Positions 1-5,113 of a DNA stretch of 5,113 nt are shown piece after piece. A program made the translations under genes and the position numbers. The notes under the pieces were generated by a model, which did no database searches, had not been told where the DNA came from, and saw only the letters and a list, made by a program, of their open reading frames with translations. How positions within the stretch are numbered: the stretch's first letter is position 1; each line of letters starts with the position of its first letter. Where the stretch lies: positions 1-5,113 of the forward strand of contig CABMDX010000149.1 of the NCBI GenBank assembly GCA_902385025.1, read 5' to 3'. This stretch comes from an uncultured archaeon. GTDB taxonomy: Archaea; Halobacteriota; Methanosarcinia; Methanotrichales; Methanotrichaceae.

Positions 1-246
1 ATGTTCGAGCCCATCCACGGCTCTGCACCCAAGTACAAGGGCCAGAACAAGGTCAACCCCATCGCCACCATCTGGGCAGGCGCCATGCTCCTGGATCATC
101 TGGGCCAGCCGCAGGCGGCCACTGACATCGTGAAGGCCATTGAGCGGAACCTATTTGAAGGCAGGATCAAGACGTATGATCTGGATGGAAGCAGCACCAC
201 CTCTGAGGTAGGCTCAGAGATCGCTCGCCTAGTGGGACTTGTCTAA
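1..246 (+). CDS. Isopropylmalate/isohomocitrate/isocitrate dehydrogenase family protein, C-terminal fragment
   Basis: This is the last 81 codons of a beta-decarboxylating dehydrogenase; the gene begins outside the window, and the first codon shown is an internal Met. Family members are usually about 320-420 residues, so roughly three quarters is missing. The family oxidises and decarboxylates 2R,3S-hydroxyacids with NAD(P): isopropylmalate (LeuB, leucine), isohomocitrate (AksF, coenzyme B) or isocitrate. The visible part holds the adenine-binding loop, with HGSAP at residues 6-10 and the NP pair at 19-20, then the C-terminal [14 protein letters not shown] segment (residues 58-71) typical of LeuB/AksF-like proteins. 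Lys11-Tyr12 after HGSAP match the KY pair that sets NADP preference in E. coli isocitrate dehydrogenase; classical LeuB has Asp-Ile there. The substrate cannot be decided because the substrate-binding half is absent. The cytosolic enzyme ends at TAA 244-246 inside a perfect hairpin. Confidence 0.9.
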   Translation: MFEPIHGSAPKYKGQNKVNPIATIWAGAMLLDHLGQPQAATDIVKAIERNLFEGRIKTYDLDGSSTTSEVGSEIARLVGLV

Positions 247-253
247 GTCCCAC
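232..253. repeat. Perfect 9-bp inverted repeat over the dehydrogenase stop codon
   Basis: GTGGGACTT (232-240) and AAGTCCCAC (245-253) are exact reverse complements separated by the 4-base loop GTCT. The stop codon TAA (244-246) lies across the loop and 3' arm. Such a hairpin could protect the 3' end of the mRNA or take part in termination; archaeal termination does not generally need a hairpin, so its role is open. The pairing is seen directly, the function is inferred. Confidence 0.7.
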
Positions 254-286
254 AAGGGAAAAAGCTTTATGTGGGATGCTTTTATT
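247..286 (+). terminator. Terminator-like second hairpin plus T-rich tract after the dehydrogenase
   Basis: TCCCAC (248-253) can also pair with GTGGGA (271-276), extended by a G-T pair (247-277). This is immediately followed by the T-rich TTTTATT at 280-286. Archaeal RNA polymerase stops at oligo-T in the non-template strand, so this is the most likely 3' end of the dehydrogenase transcript. The hairpin is incompatible with the stronger one at 232-253 because they share an arm. This is a pattern-based call only. Confidence 0.35.
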
Positions 287-301
287 CCTCACTCAGTGCA
301 G

Positions 302-309
302 CATATTAG
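302..309 (+). promoter_or_regulatory. TATA-like element upstream of tRNA-Lys
   Basis: CATATTAG resembles an archaeal TATA box. Its centre lies about 27 bases before the tRNA 5' end at 333, the spacing expected if transcription starts at or just before the mature 5' end. No convincing BRE is visible. A second AT-rich stretch (CTTTATGT, 265-272) lies further upstream and could serve a longer precursor. Confidence 0.35.
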
Positions 310-332
310 GCTTGAGGCATGCCAGGCCGTGA

Positions 333-423
333 GGGCTCGTAGCTCAGTTAGGCAGAGCGTCTGGCTTTTAAATTTTTGCATGAAGATACCAGGTGGTCGA
401 GGGTTCAAATCCCCCCGAGCCCG
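333..423 (+). tRNA. tRNA-Lys(UUU) with a 17-nt intron
   Basis: The gene folds as a complete cloverleaf after removal of bases 371-387, leaving 74 nt. The acceptor stem GGGCTCG (333-339) pairs perfectly with CGAGCCC (416-422), and the discriminator is G423. The D-arm is GCTC/GAGC (342-345/355-358) with a GG-containing loop. The anticodon stem TCTGG (360-364) pairs with CCAGG (389-393), ending in a U-G wobble. Loop bases C365-T366 precede anticodon TTT (367-369), which reads Lys codons AAA/AAG. The T-loop TTCAAAT is at 404-410 and its stem is GAGGG/CCCCC (399-403/411-415), with one A-C mismatch (400/414, tRNA positions 50/64). CCA is not encoded. Both box A (around 340-352) and box B (GGTTCAAATCC, 402-412) patterns are present. 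It lies on the same strand as, and 51 nt before, the RNA polymerase operon. Confidence 0.93.
371..387 (+). other. tRNA-Lys intron (37/38) with bulge-helix-bulge
   Basis: The intron sits at the canonical archaeal position, between nucleotides 37 (A370) and 38 (A388). The precursor forms a bulge-helix-bulge. The central 4-bp helix is CTTT (365-368) with GAAG (382-385), ending in a T-G pair. The 5' bulge is 369-371 and the 3' bulge 386-388, each three bases with the cut between the second and third. The outer helix is only 2 bp (A372-T381, T373-A380) with a six-base loop, so the motif is close to the minimum for the tRNA splicing endonuclease. Shifting the boundaries by one base (372-388) gives the same mature tRNA, but 371-387 fits the bulge geometry. 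Confidence 0.85.
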
Positions 424-464
424 TTTGGAGTTTCCTTGAGCCTTTTTGCTCCTTCTCATGAGTT

Positions 465-469
465 GGTGG
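465..469 (+). promoter_or_regulatory. Ribosome-binding site of rpoH
   Basis: GGTGG matches the archaeal 16S 3' end and lies 5 nt before GTG 475. It decides the start against the upstream in-frame codons TTG 463 and GTG 466, which overlap the site itself. Confidence 0.7.
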
Positions 470-474
470 TTCGA

Positions 475-711
475 GTGACCAAGTTTACAGTAAGAGATCA
501 TGAAATGGTTCCGGAACACGTGCTGCTCACTCCGGAAGAAAGTTCGCTGGTGCTGAAGAGCTTTGGCATCGAGGCACCACAGCTCCCTAAAATCCTGGTA
601 AACGACCCCGCTGCCAAAGAAATAGGGGCAAAAGTTGGCGATGTCATTAAGATTATACGGAAGAGTACAACAGCTAAGCAATCGATCTTTTACCGGCTGG
701 TAATCGATTAA
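475..711 (+). CDS. rpoH: DNA-directed RNA polymerase subunit H (RpoH/Rpb5-like)
   Basis: The 78-residue product matches the usual length (about 75-85) of archaeal subunit H, which corresponds to the C-terminal domain of eukaryotic Rpb5. It sits on the jaw of RNA polymerase against A'/A'' and helps in DNA entry and open-complex formation. Visible family features are the N-terminal FTVRDHEMVPEH segment (4-15), the QLPKI-NDP block (36-45) and the conserved end IGAKVGDVIKIIRKS (50-64) followed by YRLVI (73-77). The GTG start at 475 is chosen because the homologous region begins there and a GGTGG site lies 5 nt upstream. The frame stays open back to ATG 376, but that would begin inside the tRNA-Lys gene and add 33 non-conserved residues. 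It is the first gene of the polymerase cluster, 10 nt before rpoB''. Confidence 0.93.
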   Translation: MTKFTVRDHEMVPEHVLLTPEESSLVLKSFGIEAPQLPKILVNDPAAKEIGAKVGDVIKIIRKSTTAKQSIFYRLVID

Positions 712-712
712 A

Positions 713-717
713 GGTGG
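713..717 (+). promoter_or_regulatory. Ribosome-binding site of rpoB''
   Basis: AAGGTGG directly follows the rpoH stop; its GGTGG core is 4 nt before TTG 722. It supports the TTG start, as there is no in-frame ATG near the conserved N-terminus. Confidence 0.75.
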
Positions 718-721
718 TCTT

Positions 722-2212
722 TTGCTCGACAGAAATGTTCTTTATACCTCTTATTTTACCAGGGATAAGCTGGTGCATCATCATATCAACTCCTTTAACG
801 ATTTCATCGATAAAGGTCTCCAGAAAGTCATAGACGAAGTGGGTATCATCGAGACCAATATCGAGAATACCTACGTGAAGCTGGGCAAAATCCGCGTAGA
901 GAGACCCATGGTGCGCGAAGCGGACGGCTCCGTGGAGAGGCTTTACCCCAATGATGCCCGGCTGCGCAATTTGACCTATGCCTCACCAATAAAACTGGAG
1001 ATGACCATCGTGGAGGGCGAGAAGGAGAAGGATCCCGTCGAGGCGGAGATCGGAACGCTCCCGATCATGCTCAACTCCAAGATCTGCAACCTCTATGGCC
1101 TCACCACAGATGAAATGATAACTTTTGGCGAGGATCCATCAGATCCCGGCGGCTACTTCGTGGTCAATGGCTCGGAGCGCGTGATCATGACACTAGAGGA
1201 CCTGGCTCCAAACAAGATCCTGGTGGAGTACAACCAGCGCTATGACGAGAATATCGAGGTGGCCAAGGTCTTCAGCCAGAGGCAGGGCTACCGCTCTCTG
1301 GTCATTGTGGAGCGGGGCAGACGCTCTATCCTGGAAGTATCCTTCCCCTCGGTTTCGGGAAGGCTGAACTTTGTGACCCTGCTTCGATCTTTGGGCATGG
1401 AAACGGATATGGATATTGTGAAATCCGTATCTGATAACCCTGAGATCATCAAGTTCATGCTAGAGAATCTGGAAGAAGCGGAGGTCTCGACCAATGATGA
1501 GGCCCTGGAGAAGATCGGCTCGCGCGTGGCTGCGGGTCAAGCTAAGGAATACCAGAAGAAGAGAGCTACCTATGTCCTGGACAGGTATTTGTTGCCGCAT
1601 ATCGGTGTAGATGAAAAGGATCGTTATGCAAAAGCACTCTTCCTCTCGCGCATGGCCGAGGCATGCTTCGAGCTGGCTCTGTCGCGCCGCGGCGAGGATG
1701 ATAAGGATCATTACTCCAACAAGCGCCTGAAGCTCTCTGGAGATCTGATGGAAGACCTCTTCCGGGTGGCCTTCAACCGTCTGACAAGAGACATAAAATA
1801 TCAGCTCGAGCGCGCCAGCATGAGGAACAGGGACCTGAATGTGGTGACCACCGTCCGCGCCGATGTCCTGACTGAGAGGATGATACATCCCCTGGCCACC
1901 GGCAACTGGGTGGGTGGGCGCACGGGCGTCTCCCAGCTCCTGGATCGAACCGATTACATGGCCACACTTTCCCATTTGCGCCGCGTGATTTCGCCTCTTT
2001 CTCGATCTCAGCCTCACTTCGAGGCCAGAGATCTGCATGCAACTCAGTGGGGCCGCATCTGCCCCAGTGAGACTCCAGAGGGGCCAAACTGCGGCCTGGT
2101 GAAGAACTTCGCTCAGGGAGTAGAGCTCTCCAAGGGCGTGGACAATTATGACGACCTCAAGAAGATATTGGCTGATTTAGGCGTGGTTCCGGTAGGTGGT
2201 AGTGTTGGATGA
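722..2212 (+). CDS. rpoB2: DNA-directed RNA polymerase subunit B'' (N-terminal half of B/Rpb2)
   Basis: This 496-residue protein is the N-terminal half of the second-largest RNA polymerase subunit, split in methanogens; with B' it forms the equivalent of bacterial beta and Rpb2. It builds the protrusion, lobe and part of the fork around the DNA. Landmarks are [16 protein letters not shown] (55-70), the [16 protein letters not shown] block (74-89), VNGSERVI (148-155) with KILVEY (165-170), then [23 protein letters not shown] (399-421), RVISPLSR (421-428) and the near-invariant [20 protein letters not shown] (439-458), equivalent to the bacterial rifampicin-pocket region. Length is normal for the split subunit. 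The start is TTG at 722, the first codon of the conserved N-terminus, 4 nt after GGTGG. The 3' end overlaps rpoB' by 8 nt in another frame, so the two halves are probably translated in a coupled way. Confidence 0.96.
   Translation: MLDRNVLYTSYFTRDKLVHHHINSFNDFIDKGLQKVIDEVGIIETNIENTYVKLGKIRVERPMVREADGSVERLYPNDARLRNLTYASPIKLEMTIVEGEKEKDPVEAEIGTLPIMLNSKICNLYGLTTDEMITFGEDPSDPGGYFVVNGSERVIMTLEDLAPNKILVEYNQRYDENIEVAKVFSQRQGYRSLVIVERGRRSILEVSFPSVSGRLNFVTLLRSLGMETDMDIVKSVSDNPEIIKFMLENLEEAEVSTNDEALEKIGSRVAAGQAKEYQKKRATYVLDRYLLPHIGVDEKDRYAKALFLSRMAEACFELALSRRGEDDKDHYSNKRLKLSGDLMEDLFRVAFNRLTRDIKYQLERASMRNRDLNVVTTVRADVLTERMIHPLATGNWVGGRTGVSQLLDRTDYMATLSHLRRVISPLSRSQPHFEARDLHATQWGRICPSETPEGPNCGLVKNFAQGVELSKGVDNYDDLKKILADLGVVPVGGSVG
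2195..2199 (+). promoter_or_regulatory. Ribosome-binding site of rpoB' inside rpoB''
   Basis: GGTGG within TAGGTGG lies in the last codons of rpoB''. It is 5 nt before TTG 2205, 2 nt before GTG 2202 and overlaps GTG 2196. The 4-5 nt spacing of the other three polymerase genes favours TTG 2205. Confidence 0.65.
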
Positions 2213-4034
2213 GGCCTTAGAGGGCGGCGCCCGTGTTTATGTGAACGGCGAAATCGTAGGACATCATAGTGACCCCAAAGCGCTGGTGGCCAATTTGCGT
2301 CGCCTGCGGCGTGCAGGCAGCATAAGCAGTCAGATGAATGTGGCCTACTTCGAGGACACCAATGAGATCTTCATGAACACCGACTCCGGGCGAGCCAGGA
2401 GGCCGGTGATCGTGGTAGAGAGCGGAAAGGCCAGGGTCATGGAAGAGCACGTCTCCAAGGTCGAGAATGGCGAGATGACGTTTGCAGATCTTGTGGCCCA
2501 GGGCCTGGTGGAATATCTGGATGCCGAGGAGGAGGAGAACACCCTCATCGCCATCTGGGAAGAGGATATCACCCCGGATCATACCCACCTGGAGCTGGAC
2601 CCCTCGCTCATTCTCGGCATCGCCGCGGGGCTTGTGCCATATCCCGAGCATAACGCCAGCCCCAGGAATACCATGGGCGCAGGAATGGTCAAGCAATGCC
2701 TAGGCATGTCCACGGCCAACATGAGGCTGCGGCCAGACACGCGCGGCCATTACCTCAACAGCCCCCAGAGGGGTATCGTCAGGACCAAGACCTCCGGCGC
2801 CATTGGCTTCGAGGAGAGGCCGGCAGGCCAGAACTTCGTGGTGGCTGTTCTTGCTTACGAGGGCTATAACATTGAGGACGCCCTGGTCATGAACCGCGGA
2901 TCCATCCAGAGGGGGCTTGCCCGCAGCCACTTCTTCCGCGTATCCGAGGCAGAGGAGCGAAAGTATCCCGGCGGCCAGGAGGATAAATTCGAGATTCCCG
3001 ATGTGGAAGTGCGAGGAGCGCGAGGCAGCGAGGCTTATGATCAACTGGACTCCGACGGTCTCGTCAATCCCAATGCCTATGTCGGCCCCAATGATGTGCT
3101 CATAGGCAAGACCAGCCCGCCTCGCTTTTTGGAGGAGCCATCGGAATTCGGCCTGACTCCCCAGCAGAGGCGCGAGACCTCGGTGACCATGCGTTCCAAT
3201 GAGAAGGGCGTGGTGGATATGGTCATCCTCACCGAGTCCTCCAACGGCAACCGCCTGGCCAAGGTTAAGACGCGAGATCAGCGAGTGCCGGAGCTGGGCG
3301 ACAAGTTCGCCTCCAGGCACGGCCAGAAGGGCGTGGTAGGCCTGATTGTGCCCCAGGAGGATATGCCCTTCACGGAATCGGGCATTGTTCCCGATCTGCT
3401 GCTCAATCCCCATGCCATTCCATCGCGTATGACTGTGGGCCACGTCCTGGAGATGATCGGCGGAAAAGTCGGATCTTTAGAGGGCAGGTTCGTGGACGCC
3501 ACCGCATTCCTGGGCGAGAATGAGCCTGATTTGCGCGGCGCTCTCAAGAAGTTCGGCTTCTCTCACACCGGACGCGAGATCCTCTACAACGGTGCCACAG
3601 GCGAGCAGATCCTGGCAGATCTCTTTGTTGGAGTGATTCTCTACCAGAAGCTCTACCACATGGTAACTGGCAAGATGCATGCCCGCTCCAGAGGACCTGT
3701 GCAGGTATTGACACGCCAGCCCACTGAAGGCAGAGCCCGTGAAGGCGGCCTGAGGTTCGGTGAGATGGAGAGAGATGTGCTGATTGCGCATGGCGCAGCG
3801 CTTGCGCTCAAAGAACGTCTGGTAGATGAATCGGATAAAGTGACCGAGCTTGTTTGCAGCCACTGTGGCATGATTGCCATTCATGACAGGCGCAGAAATG
3901 CGGACTTCTGCCCGACATGCGGCGCAGATACCGAGATTTACCCAGTAGAGATGAGCTATGCCTTCAAGCTCCTGCTCGACGAGATCAAGTCCCTCGGCGT
4001 AGCCCCGCGGCTGATCCTAGAAGACGCGGTTTAG
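2205..4034 (+). CDS. rpoB1: DNA-directed RNA polymerase subunit B' (C-terminal half of B/Rpb2)
   Basis: This protein of about 609 residues is the C-terminal half of the split B subunit and carries much of the active-site wall, the hybrid-binding domain, the anchor and the clamp part. Visible motifs (numbered from TTG 2205) are N-terminal ARVYVNG (9-15); [14 protein letters not shown] (217-230), with acidic E224/D225 near the catalytic centre; [12 protein letters not shown] (365-376), whose lysines 367 and 375 correspond to nucleotide/RNA-contacting Rpb2 K979 and K987; [15 protein letters not shown] (492-506); and [11 protein letters not shown] (514-524). A C-terminal zinc site is formed by C551, C554, C569 and C572. 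Length is as expected. Starts at GTG 2196 or 2202 are possible, adding up to three residues; TTG 2205 is preferred for ribosome-site spacing. The next in-frame ATG would remove the conserved N-terminal strand. It overlaps rpoB'' by 8 nt and is followed by rpoA' after 8 nt. Confidence 0.95.
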   Translation: MDEALEGGARVYVNGEIVGHHSDPKALVANLRRLRRAGSISSQMNVAYFEDTNEIFMNTDSGRARRPVIVVESGKARVMEEHVSKVENGEMTFADLVAQGLVEYLDAEEEENTLIAIWEEDITPDHTHLELDPSLILGIAAGLVPYPEHNASPRNTMGAGMVKQCLGMSTANMRLRPDTRGHYLNSPQRGIVRTKTSGAIGFEERPAGQNFVVAVLAYEGYNIEDALVMNRGSIQRGLARSHFFRVSEAEERKYPGGQEDKFEIPDVEVRGARGSEAYDQLDSDGLVNPNAYVGPNDVLIGKTSPPRFLEEPSEFGLTPQQRRETSVTMRSNEKGVVDMVILTESSNGNRLAKVKTRDQRVPELGDKFASRHGQKGVVGLIVPQEDMPFTESGIVPDLLLNPHAIPSRMTVGHVLEMIGGKVGSLEGRFVDATAFLGENEPDLRGALKKFGFSHTGREILYNGATGEQILADLFVGVILYQKLYHMVTGKMHARSRGPVQVLTRQPTEGRAREGGLRFGEMERDVLIAHGAALALKERLVDESDKVTELVCSHCGMIAIHDRRRNADFCPTCGADTEIYPVEMSYAFKLLLDEIKSLGVAPRLILEDAV

Positions 4035-4038
4035 GTGG
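4034..4038 (+). promoter_or_regulatory. Ribosome-binding site of rpoA'
   Basis: GGTGG is 4 nt before ATG 4043. It shares its first G with the TAG stop of rpoB' (TAGGTGG), a layout that favours translational coupling. Confidence 0.75.
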
Positions 4039-4042
4039 AAAT

Positions 4043-5113
4043 ATGACAGTTCCCAAGAGAATAGGAAAAATCCGCTTCGGGCTTATCTCTCCCCAAGAGT
4101 TCAGGAAGATGAGCGTGGTCAAGATCATTACGGCAGATACTTATGACGACGACGGTTTTCCCATAGAGATGGGTCTGATGGACCCGAGACTGGGCGTAAT
4201 CGACCCGGGCCTTCGCTGCCGCTCCTGCGGCGGCAGACCGGGTGAGTGCCCAGGCCACTTCGGCCACATCGATCTCATAGCACCGGTCATTCACGTGGGC
4301 TTTGCCAAATTGATAAGAAAGGTCCTGCGGGCGGTCTGCAGAGACTGCTCCCGCCTTATGCTCAAGGAAAATGAGAAAAATATGTATCTTGAGCAGATTC
4401 AGACCCTGGAGAAGCTCGGCCAGATGACAGACGACACCGTCAACAAGGTCTTCTCCGAGGCCCGCAAGAACAAGACATGTCCTTATTGCGGCGCTCCGCA
4501 AAAGGAGATCAAGTTCGAGAGGCCACTTTCCTACATCGAGGCCGGGCATAAGCTCACTGCATCGGATATTCGCGACCGCTTTGAGAAGATCCCGGATGAC
4601 GACATTCAGGTCATGGGCATGAACCCCGCAACAGCGAGACCTGAATGGATGATTCTGACTGTGCTGCCCGTGCCGCCAGTCACCATGCGGCCTTCCATCA
4701 CGCTCGAATCGGGCCAGAGAAGCGAGGACGACCTCACGCATAAGCTGGTGGATATCATCCGCATCAACCAGCGCTTCCAGGAGAATCGCGAGGCAGGTGC
4801 ACCCCAACTTATCATAGAGGATCTGTGGGAGCTCTTGCAGTATCACGTTACCACCTTTTTGGACAACACGGTTTCAGGCGTGCCGCCAGCGCGCCACCGC
4901 AGCGGCAGGCCCCTCAAGACGCTCTCCCAGAGGCTGAAAGGCAAAGAAGGAAGCTTCAGAGGCTCCCTATCCGGCAAGCGTGTGAATTTAAGCGCCCCAA
5001 CGGGGATAAAGCCCGCTCCCAACCACCGCAAAGGCGCGGGGGGGGGTGCGATGGGTGTGGGCCGGGAGGTATGCGTGGCCATGATCGCCCAGGCCCGAAC
5101 AAGTGGGATTGTG
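4043..5113 (+). CDS. rpoA1: DNA-directed RNA polymerase subunit A' (RpoA1), N-terminal part
   Basis: These 357 codons are open to the window end and are the start of the largest archaeal RNA polymerase subunit, equivalent to the N-terminal two thirds of Rpb1/beta-prime; a full A' is usually about 870-900 residues. It forms the clamp and, further on, the catalytic Mg-binding loop, which is not reached here. Visible are the clamp-core zinc ligands C59, C62, C69 and H72 (C-x2-C-x6-C-x2-H), a second zinc site C99/C102 with C146/C149, the ILTVLPVPPVTMRPS block (204-218), and VSGVPPARHRSGRPLKTLSQRLKGKEGSFRGSLSGKRVN (277-315) of the lid/rudder and switch region. From residue 316 the near-invariant continuation (expected form N-F-S-A-R-T-V-I-S-P-D-P-N) is degraded without any frame loss, which looks like sequence error at a contig end. 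The start is ATG 4043 with GGTGG 4 nt upstream. Confidence 0.95.
   Translation, partial: MTVPKRIGKIRFGLISPQEFRKMSVVKIITADTYDDDGFPIEMGLMDPRLGVIDPGLRCRSCGGRPGECPGHFGHIDLIAPVIHVGFAKLIRKVLRAVCRDCSRLMLKENEKNMYLEQIQTLEKLGQMTDDTVNKVFSEARKNKTCPYCGAPQKEIKFERPLSYIEAGHKLTASDIRDRFEKIPDDDIQVMGMNPATARPEWMILTVLPVPPVTMRPSITLESGQRSEDDLTHKLVDIIRINQRFQENREAGAPQLIIEDLWELLQYHVTTFLDNTVSGVPPARHRSGRPLKTLSQRLKGKEGSFRGSLSGKRVNLSAPTGIKPAPNHRKGAGGGAMGVGREVCVAMIAQARTSGIV

Noticed and set aside
261..268. AAAGCTTT palindrome in the spacer as an operator
   Set aside because: An 8-bp AT-rich palindrome occurs easily by chance; no second copy or placement relative to a start site supports a regulator site.
239..439. Small forward ORF overlapping the dehydrogenase stop and the tRNA
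   Set aside because: It runs through the tRNA-Lys gene and its intron, has no recognisable motif and no good ribosome site.
376..474. Upstream ATG extension of rpoH (33 extra residues)
   Set aside because: It would start inside the tRNA-Lys intron and run through its 3' exon; homologous sequence begins at the GTG 475, which has a well-placed ribosome site and gives the normal family length.
1460..2038. 192-codon antisense ORF within rpoB''
   Set aside because: A shadow frame opposite conserved B'' motifs; no independent coding evidence.
2196..2204. GTG 2196 or GTG 2202 as the start of rpoB'
   Set aside because: GTG 2196 overlaps the GGTGG site and GTG 2202 is only 2 nt after it; TTG 2205 gives the same 5-nt spacing as rpoH. 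Not excluded, only less likely.
2190..2230. Programmed frameshift producing a fused B subunit
   Set aside because: No slippery sequence is evident, rpoB' has its own ribosome site and start, and split B genes are normal in methanogens.
2700..3443. 247-codon antisense ORF within rpoB'
   Set aside because: A shadow of the strongly conserved coding strand; its translation shows no family motif, and open antisense frames are common in GC-rich coding sequence.
4031..4846. 271-codon antisense ORF opposite rpoA'
   Set aside because: The forward strand clearly encodes A' with its zinc ligands; the antisense product resembles nothing and has no supporting ribosome site.
4988..5113. Genuinely divergent or novel RNA polymerase switch region
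   Set aside because: The rest of the operon is highly conserved, the changes hit invariant residues only at the very end of the window, and they come with a poly-G run; sequence error is the simpler explanation.

Overview
The window is an archaeal chromosome segment, most likely from a euryarchaeal methanogen of the Methanosarcinales/Methanotrichales type (Methanothrix/Methanosaeta-like). The reasons are an archaeal RNA polymerase cluster in the order rpoH-rpoB''-rpoB'-rpoA', a B subunit split into two genes (typical of methanogens and some relatives), archaeal Shine-Dalgarno sites of the AGGTGG type, a tRNA with a bulge-helix-bulge intron and no encoded CCA, and moderately high GC. The genus is inferred from protein resemblance and was not tested by a search.

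Layout: 1-246 is the 3' end of an isopropylmalate/isohomocitrate/isocitrate dehydrogenase-family gene. Its stop codon lies in a perfect 9-bp hairpin, followed by a T-rich terminator-like tract. A TATA-like element at about 302-309 precedes a tRNA-Lys(UUU) gene (333-423) carrying a 17-nt intron. After a 51-nt spacer comes the polymerase operon: rpoH (475-711), rpoB'' (722-2212), rpoB' (2205-4034) and the 5' part of rpoA' (4043 to the window end).

The four polymerase genes are tightly packed: a 10-nt gap, an 8-nt overlap and an 8-nt gap. Each has a GGTGG ribosome-binding site 4-5 nt before its start, and the first three appear to start at GTG, TTG and TTG. Their products are parts of one enzyme: B'' and B' together equal bacterial beta / eukaryotic Rpb2, A' is the N-terminal two thirds of beta-prime/Rpb1, and H is the Rpb5 C-terminal-domain homologue.

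The content is core housekeeping; I see no mobile element, CRISPR array or defence system. The points most worth a second look are the very small tRNA-Lys intron with an almost minimal bulge-helix-bulge, and the last ~125 bases. There the rpoA' frame stays open, but residues that are nearly invariant in all RNA polymerases are replaced and a run of nine G appears, which looks like degraded contig-end sequence rather than biology.
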